Source: JAHJUB01 sp041653615 [NCBI: Candidatus Ratteibacteria bacterium] (lineage in GTDB: Bacteria; Ratteibacteria; UBA8468; MWAK01). Taken from it: a DNA stretch of 17,287 nt. The notes under the pieces were generated by a model that worked only from the letters and a program-made list of their open reading frames with translations, was not told the origin of the DNA and did no database searches. The stretch lies in assembly GCA_041653615.1 (NCBI GenBank), contig JBAZEZ010000027.1, positions 1 to 17,287 on the forward strand. Direction: 5' to 3'. A program made the translations under genes and the position numbers. Within the stretch, counting starts at the first letter, position 1, and every line of letters starts with the position of its first letter. Below, piece after piece: positions 13,834 through 17,287 of this stretch.

Positions 13834-15329
13834 AAGTGAATGTCGTCAACCAGGAGAACGGCGCCCGGCTTCGGTATAGCGTTGTAGTTGCCGAAACTGG
13901 CGAAGACCCTCACGAATTTCGTGCCCCGCCAGAATGACGTTGCCGGACATCCCATCAACGCTTCGCCTTTGATATTCACATTCCATTCCTTCCATTCTGT
14001 CGGCATCCAGCCGCCGGCAATCCAATACAGGCAGGCGGCATACGACCCATGCACACGAACCCTTGTACCCGCCGGATAATCTCCGCCGACTGCCCCTTCC
14101 AATGCGACCTTGTACCGCGAACCATCCTCAACCACTTTTACAATTAGCGGCGAGACATCCGAATTGGGCAAATCCTCGTAATTGTCTTTGATGTTGAAGG
14201 CCACTCTCCCGCCTCCGCCCGCCACGACCAGCCATTTTGGATTACTTTCAACCCACAACTCGTTGGCGCCCTTGACTACCGGAACGGCCAGAACCGTTTC
14301 CGACCCTTCGATAAACTGCAGATTCATCATGGTAATCGGCTTTTGGTCCTTGTCATACATCAGCAATCCGAACCAGCCGCTGGCCGGATTTGTCCCCTCA
14401 AACGACCGCATAAAGCAGGACAACCGATAGGTTTTGTTCAGGTCAACCGGAATTAACTCCGATTGAATTTCGGTTCCGACGACGGTCCCGTTGACGTTCT
14501 GGTCGAAAAGTTCGAAACAACCCTTCCCGGACCGCGCCATCTCCGTATTGATTTTAACCGTTCCCTGCCATTTCGACGGGTCTTTGGAATTCACCAAGTC
14601 CCGTCCCGGCAATTTCAGTTTGCCGCTCGCCGCGAGACCGGGAGGAATCACGCCCCCGAACACCAAGCACCCGAAGTGTTTCGGGTCATGAAAACCCGGA
14701 TTTGTATCCACTCCCGCCCACGAGCTTAATTCACCGCCCCCATCTGCGGGCCGTGCCCGGCAGACGTTGAACCCCCAAACGCCCTGCGCGGGCGGCTTGG
14801 CGCCGAGAGCAACGAACGGAATCGCCACCTCAAGACACCACCCGTCCTTACCAATTTTCGTTTTTGCCTGCCACGGTACATCCCACGCTTTATCAATTAA
14901 TTTCCCCTCATATTGCGCGGCGGAAACATTAACGGCAAATTGAAAATAGTTCGCGCGGTCGCGCAGCACATCGACAAAAATCTCCACACAGTCGTCATCC
15001 CACACATTCTCGTCGTGTCGCGCGCGGCTCGTTCCTACGCCCGCCATGTTCGAGGCGCTGCATTTGACGGCGAGATAAATGTTCTTGCTGTCATAAGCCG
15101 CCTGGAATGACGTCGGTTCCGTCGCCTTTATGGAACCGCCGAGTCTGACGAATCCCGAAAATCGTTCGGCGTTCTTCCAGCATTTATCGTTCAGCGCCCC
15201 GTCAATAACCGGCGGTGTGGCTGCGCGCTTAACCAGACACGCCTTGAGTTCATCCTGCCCGGATGCACGCCCTGCAACGGCGCACGCCAGCAGGATGACC
15301 ATCAAAACCATTGAGTTTATGAACTTCAT
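13818..15329 (-). CDS. Secreted two-domain protein with CBM9-like N-terminal module
   Basis: The protein has 503 residues from ATG 15329, chosen because GAGGAG lies 7 nt upstream and a signal peptide starts exactly there (MKFINSMVLMVILLACAVAGRASG, residues 1-24). A longer frame from 15380 lacks this. Residues about 28-225 resemble the family 9 carbohydrate-binding module found in secreted proteins (PPVIDGALNDKCWKNAERFSGF; DDDCVEIFVD; Y-F-Q-F-A-V-N; WCLEVAIPF; WGFNVCRAR). Residues about 240-503 look like one or two further beta-sandwiches of the galactose-binding type (SGKGCFELFD, YRLSCFMRS, VLLVDDIHF). No hydrolase catalytic domain is evident, so it may be a binding protein. It runs against the lpx operon and borders the tRNA/integrase locus. 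Confidence 0.7.
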   Translation of the reverse strand: MKFINSMVLMVILLACAVAGRASGQDELKACLVKRAATPPVIDGALNDKCWKNAERFSGFVRLGGSIKATEPTSFQAAYDSKNIYLAVKCSASNMAGVGTSRARHDENVWDDDCVEIFVDVLRDRANYFQFAVNVSAAQYEGKLIDKAWDVPWQAKTKIGKDGWCLEVAIPFVALGAKPPAQGVWGFNVCRARPADGGGELSSWAGVDTNPGFHDPKHFGCLVFGGVIPPGLAASGKLKLPGRDLVNSKDPSKWQGTVKINTEMARSGKGCFELFDQNVNGTVVGTEIQSELIPVDLNKTYRLSCFMRSFEGTNPASGWFGLLMYDKDQKPITMMNLQFIEGSETVLAVPVVKGANELWVESNPKWLVVAGGGGRVAFNIKDNYEDLPNSDVSPLIVKVVEDGSRYKVALEGAVGGDYPAGTRVRVHGSYAACLYWIAGGWMPTEWKEWNVNIKGEALMGCPATSFWRGTKFVRVFASFGNYNAIPKPGAVLLVDDIHFVEER

Positions 15330-15421
15330 GGTTAATCTCCTCATATTCAAAACATGGATTGATTCACCGGTTCGTGGCAACCATTACCCCGAAAATAACT
15401 TCCGTAAACCGTTGCGATGTA

Positions 15422-15441
15422 AGTGCCGGGAGAGGGACTCG
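15422..15441 (-). repeat. Duplicate of the tRNA-Leu 3' end (direct repeat, left copy)
   Basis: AGTGCCGGGAGAGGGACTCG here is identical to 15547-15566. The right copy is the acceptor 3' strand and half of the T-arm of tRNA-Leu plus two flanking bases. The left copy is a tRNA tail with no tRNA body. The two copies are 125 bp apart. Such a repeat is the usual trace of site-specific integration into a tRNA 3' end. Confidence 0.8.
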
Positions 15442-15546
15442 GCGCCGCTCGGCTCCCAATGCGCCTCGGGTCGGCCACCCGCTGGCGACGCTCTTGTTCA
15501 TCACGTCTCCTGACTTCGCTCCCATCGAGTCCCTTTGTCGAGTAGT
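15442..15546. other. GC-rich structured spacer between the tRNA tail repeats
   Basis: This 105-bp spacer is much richer in GC than the integrase beside it. It contains CGAGTCCC (15526-15533), the reverse complement of GGGACTCG in both flanking repeats. It also contains a hairpin with CGGGT/ACCCG (15467-15471 and 15477-15481), extended by CGCC/GGCG (15462-15465 and 15484-15487). No convincing gene is present on either strand. Confidence 0.5.
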
Positions 15547-15566
15547 AGTGCCGGGAGAGGGACTCG
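15547..15566 (-). repeat. tRNA-Leu 3' end (direct repeat, right copy within the intact tRNA)
   Basis: This is the functional copy of the 20-bp repeat also present at 15422-15441. It overlaps the 3' end of tRNA-Leu by 18 bp. Confidence 0.8.
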
Positions 15567-15633
15567 AACCCTCACGAAGATTACTCCTCAAAGGATTTTA
15601 AGTCCTTTGCGTCTGCCGTTCCGCCATCCCGGC
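15549..15633 (-). tRNA. tRNA-Leu (anticodon UAA)
   Basis: The 85-nt gene folds as a class II tRNA. The acceptor is GCCGGGA pairing with TCCCGGC, with discriminator A73. The D-arm lies within TGGCGGAACGGCAGACGC. The anticodon stem is AAGGA/TCCTT around the loop CTTAAAA, with anticodon TAA at 15600-15598. A long variable arm follows, then the T-arm GAGGG-TTCGAGT-CCCTC. CCA is not encoded. The 5' part (15633-15581) also encodes the last 17 residues of the upstream integrase, and the 3' end is duplicated at 15422-15441. Confidence 0.95.
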
Positions 15634-16720
15634 TAAGTATGGCTAAAAGATTGCCCTGGTTAACTTTTAAAGATTTTAACATATTTGGCTCATCTGTAGG
15701 AATAGGCTCCGGTGACCAAATAGTGTCCATCCGCTGTCCAAGTTTATCAACAACCTCTTTCTTATAATCCCCTGACAGATGGGCATACCTCAAGGTCATC
15801 AAATACGATTTATGCCCCAATAATTCCTGGATGGTCTTCAGGTTTACATTCATCATTACCAGGTAAGAAGCAAAGGAATGTCTCAGGTCGTGGAACCGGA
15901 AATCCTTTATACCTAACCGGCTCGTAAGTTCGGCAAACCGGTGTGATACCCTGTACCCCTTTGTCATCGGAAAGACCGAATCAGAAGAATCTTTCCTAAC
16001 CTCATTATTCGCTTTCAAGAAGCACAAAAGATTATAGACCGTTTCGTTTATCGGTATTCTCTTCTCTCCGGTTTTCGTATCTTTGAGATAGATAGTCTTC
16101 AGGTTAAAATCTATATTGGCCCACTTCAAATTGACGATTTCGCCTTGACGAAGCCCGGTGTGAAGGGCAACCAATATTATGGACTTCAACGGTTCGGATG
16201 CGTTATTCAGCAGCGTCCTCATTTCCTCGTCGGAAAGATACCGCACCCGCTGGTTGTTCTCCTTGAATAGACGGACTTGCCTTACAGGATTTGTTTTGGT
16301 CAAACCCCATTCAATCGCCTTGTTGAAGATTGTCTTCAAACAGGCCAATTCTCTGTTTACCGTCGCTGGCTTGGCCTTGATAATTCTCTGCCTTTTATAA
16401 TTCTCAACGTGAAAGGAAGAAATACCGGACAGGTATTTACCGCCGAAAGTCCTTTTGAGATATTTTATACGCAACAAATCACCCCTCCAAGATTTCTTGT
16501 TAATCTTTGCGTAGACCTCAATAAATCGTTCGGCGCCTTCGTCAAACGTAACCTTTTCTTCCTTCCTAATATCCAGAAATTTACCTTCTGCAATCTCAAT
16601 TAGGCGTTTTTTTAAGACAAGTTCCGCAAGAGATTTAGAGGGACCAATTTTTTCTCTTCTACGCTTTCCATTAACATAATAGTCAATATAATAATTCTTG
16701 CCTTTTTTATAGATTCCCAT
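15581..16720 (-). CDS. Tyrosine recombinase/integrase whose C-terminus reads into tRNA-Leu
   Basis: This 379-residue phage/island-type integrase has all catalytic residues in place: R191 (HTGLRQGE), K216 (KDTKTGEKR), H277 and R280 (FHDLRHSFAS), H303 (LLGHKS) and nucleophile Y312 (RYAHL). Residues 1-50 resemble an arm-binding domain (KGKNYYIDYYVNGKRRREKIG), and 57-150 form the SAM-like core-binding domain. The core ends near 330. The last 17 residues, RDGGTADAKDLKSFEE and the preceding Ser region, are translated from the 5' part of tRNA-Leu, and the stop lies in the variable arm. The gene is visibly AT-richer than the operons to the left, which fits acquisition. No Shine-Dalgarno sequence precedes ATG 16720. 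Two palindromes 36-63 bp upstream may be operator sites. Confidence 0.93.
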   Translation of the reverse strand: MGIYKKGKNYYIDYYVNGKRRREKIGPSKSLAELVLKKRLIEIAEGKFLDIRKEEKVTFDEGAERFIEVYAKINKKSWRGDLLRIKYLKRTFGGKYLSGISSFHVENYKRQRIIKAKPATVNRELACLKTIFNKAIEWGLTKTNPVRQVRLFKENNQRVRYLSDEEMRTLLNNASEPLKSIILVALHTGLRQGEIVNLKWANIDFNLKTIYLKDTKTGEKRIPINETVYNLLCFLKANNEVRKDSSDSVFPMTKGYRVSHRFAELTSRLGIKDFRFHDLRHSFASYLVMMNVNLKTIQELLGHKSYLMTLRYAHLSGDYKKEVVDKLGQRMDTIWSPEPIPTDEPNMLKSLKVNQGNLLAILSRDGGTADAKDLKSFEE

Positions 16721-16755
16721 ATACCAGATTTTTGCTAAATGTTCAGAAAATATTG

Positions 16756-16783
16756 CGAAATATAATATTTCGGGTTTATACCC
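16756..16783. promoter_or_regulatory. Two adjacent palindromes upstream of the integrase
   Basis: CGAAATATAATATTTCG (16756-16772) is a perfect palindrome with 8-bp arms around one base. GGGTTTATACCC (16772-16783) follows at once, sharing one G. Both lie 36-63 bp before the integrase ATG. Spacing and symmetry fit dimeric repressor sites or Xis-type binding sites, but the protein is unknown. Confidence 0.45.
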
Positions 16784-17110
16784 ACTTATTCAAGGCTTGT
16801 AACGCCTCCGTTTAGCCCTCTCCCGCTTTGTGGGAACGGTTATCGGGGTGCAAAGATACATCTACCATTGCCCGGTTAAAAAGACCGTTCTACTCCGTTT
16901 ATTCTCCATTACGACAATTAACCCAAGTTTTGGTTTTTGTACCACGAAATTTTGCTGTGCAGATTCCTCCTTTCTCTTATCGCATTTCTTAATTGAAAAA
17001 ATGTTTAACTGGATTATTCGGGAATATAAATTCCATTCCCTCATTTGCCTGGGATTCGCTAAACGCTCCTCACTGCGTCTTTGAAGGAAAAATGCAGGAT
17101 ATCAGCCGAA

Positions 17111-17141
17111 GCGGTATTTGCGTAACTGGACGCTGTACCGC
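17111..17141. repeat. Hairpin next to the IS left end
   Basis: GCGGTA (17111-17116) pairs with TACCGC (17136-17141), and GCGT (17120-17123) pairs with ACGC (17130-17133). A small internal loop (TTT/TG) separates the stems and AACTGG forms the apical loop. It ends about 20 bp before the presumed IS end. No function is evident. Confidence 0.45.
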
Positions 17142-17161
17142 ATCCGCTTAGTAGAGCTGGA

Positions 17162-17287
17162 TGGACTGCACCCTTAAAACTGGACACTTGTGTTAGAATA
17201 CCTGGTAGAGCCTAACCGCCCCCAACCGGGGGCAGAAAGGAACTACCATGAAAGACAGAAGAATCTTTACCCCGGAATTTAAACGCC
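17162..17287 (+). mobile_element. Left end of an IS3-family insertion sequence (continues beyond the window)
   Basis: A TG-starting terminal repeat resembling IS3-family ends is present (TGGACTGCACCC, then AAAACTGGACAC). The exact first base is uncertain, 17162 or 17167. A leader of about 85 bp and a transposase start follow. A perfect 6-bp hairpin, GCCCCC/GGGGGC around AACC (17218-17233), sits just before the ribosome site. The right end and target duplication are outside the window. Confidence 0.7.
17248..17287 (+). CDS. IS3-family transposase OrfA, first 13 codons (cut by window edge)
   Basis: The frame starts at ATG 17248 with AAGGAA seven bases upstream and reads MKDRRIFTPEFKR before the window ends. 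R-R-x-F-T-P-E-F-K is the usual opening of IS3/IS911-type OrfA, the helix-turn-helix DNA-binding subunit that is joined to OrfB by programmed frameshifting. The terminal repeat upstream supports this. The subgroup cannot be decided from 13 residues. Confidence 0.75.
   Translation, partial: MKDRRIFTPEFKR

Larger units (their letters stand above)
16721..17161. other. AT-rich gap between integrase and IS element
   Basis: These about 440 bp hold no gene I can support. Frames of 60-84 codons exist on both strands but show no family motif and overlap each other. Visible structure is limited to palindromes at 16756-16783, a TATCTTTG promoter-like box on the minus strand near 16857, and a hairpin at 17111-17141. 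The stretch may be the degraded interior of an integrated element. Confidence 0.5.

Noticed and set aside
15330-15380. Longer start for the CBM9-like protein adding 17 residues
   Set aside because: It would bury the signal peptide; GAGGAG is correctly spaced for ATG 15329.
15359-15601. Short open frames on both strands covering the tRNA tail region
   Set aside because: They consist largely of translated tRNA and spacer sequence (for example VPGEGLEPSR), a common false call.
16830-17084. An 84-codon plus-strand frame and a 60-codon minus-strand frame in the integrase-IS gap
   Set aside because: They overlap each other, have no good ribosome site, and show no family similarity I recognise.
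17218-17233. GC hairpin before the transposase as a terminator of upstream transcription
   Set aside because: There is no T-tract after it, and it lies inside the IS leader; kept only as part of the IS description.

Overview
The window comes from a diderm, LPS-making bacterium. It carries bamA, an ompH/skp homologue, lpxD and a fused lpxC-fabZ. Many neighbouring genes overlap by a few bases, and the core genes are moderately GC-rich. The LpxC-FabZ fusion, an Asp23 protein beside accBC, and a secreted CBM9-like protein together recall Bacteroidota and PVC-type lineages such as Candidatus Omnitrophota. That placement is a guess from gene content and not a measured result.

Left part (1-8261, all minus strand): a compact housekeeping operon reads leftward as proA, nadD, pheS, efp, accB, accC, asp23, a PHP phosphoesterase, a RAYT transposase, a DUF362/ferredoxin protein, and the first 57 codons of a probable type I 3-dehydroquinate dehydratase. 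Most junctions are 1-4 nt overlaps or gaps of a few bases. The exceptions are a GTAG-footed paired repeat (BIME-like) between efp and accB, and the RAYT gene between the PHP and DUF362 genes, which is bracketed by inverted copies of a hairpin repeat.

Centre (8262-13714): a 121-bp divergent promoter region separates proA from a plus-strand envelope operon, bamA - ompH/skp - lpxD - lpxC/fabZ. These genes cover outer-membrane protein assembly, a periplasmic chaperone, and early lipid A and fatty acid synthesis. The lpxA gene usually found next is absent.

Right part (13715-17287): this looks accessory. It holds a convergent gene for a secreted two-domain CBM9-like protein, then tRNA-Leu(UAA). 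The tRNA 3' tail is duplicated 125 bp away across a GC-rich, foldable spacer. A tyrosine integrase follows, whose last 17 codons are read through the tRNA gene. After it come an AT-rich stretch with palindromes and the left end of an IS3-family insertion sequence cut off by the window edge.

Four signals most deserve a second look: the RAYT/REP system with two hairpin families, the tRNA-tail repeat unit, the tRNA-encoded integrase C-terminus, and three promoters whose -10 boxes sit only 7-9 nt before the start codon, which suggests leaderless mRNAs. No CRISPR array, rRNA or known riboswitch was seen.
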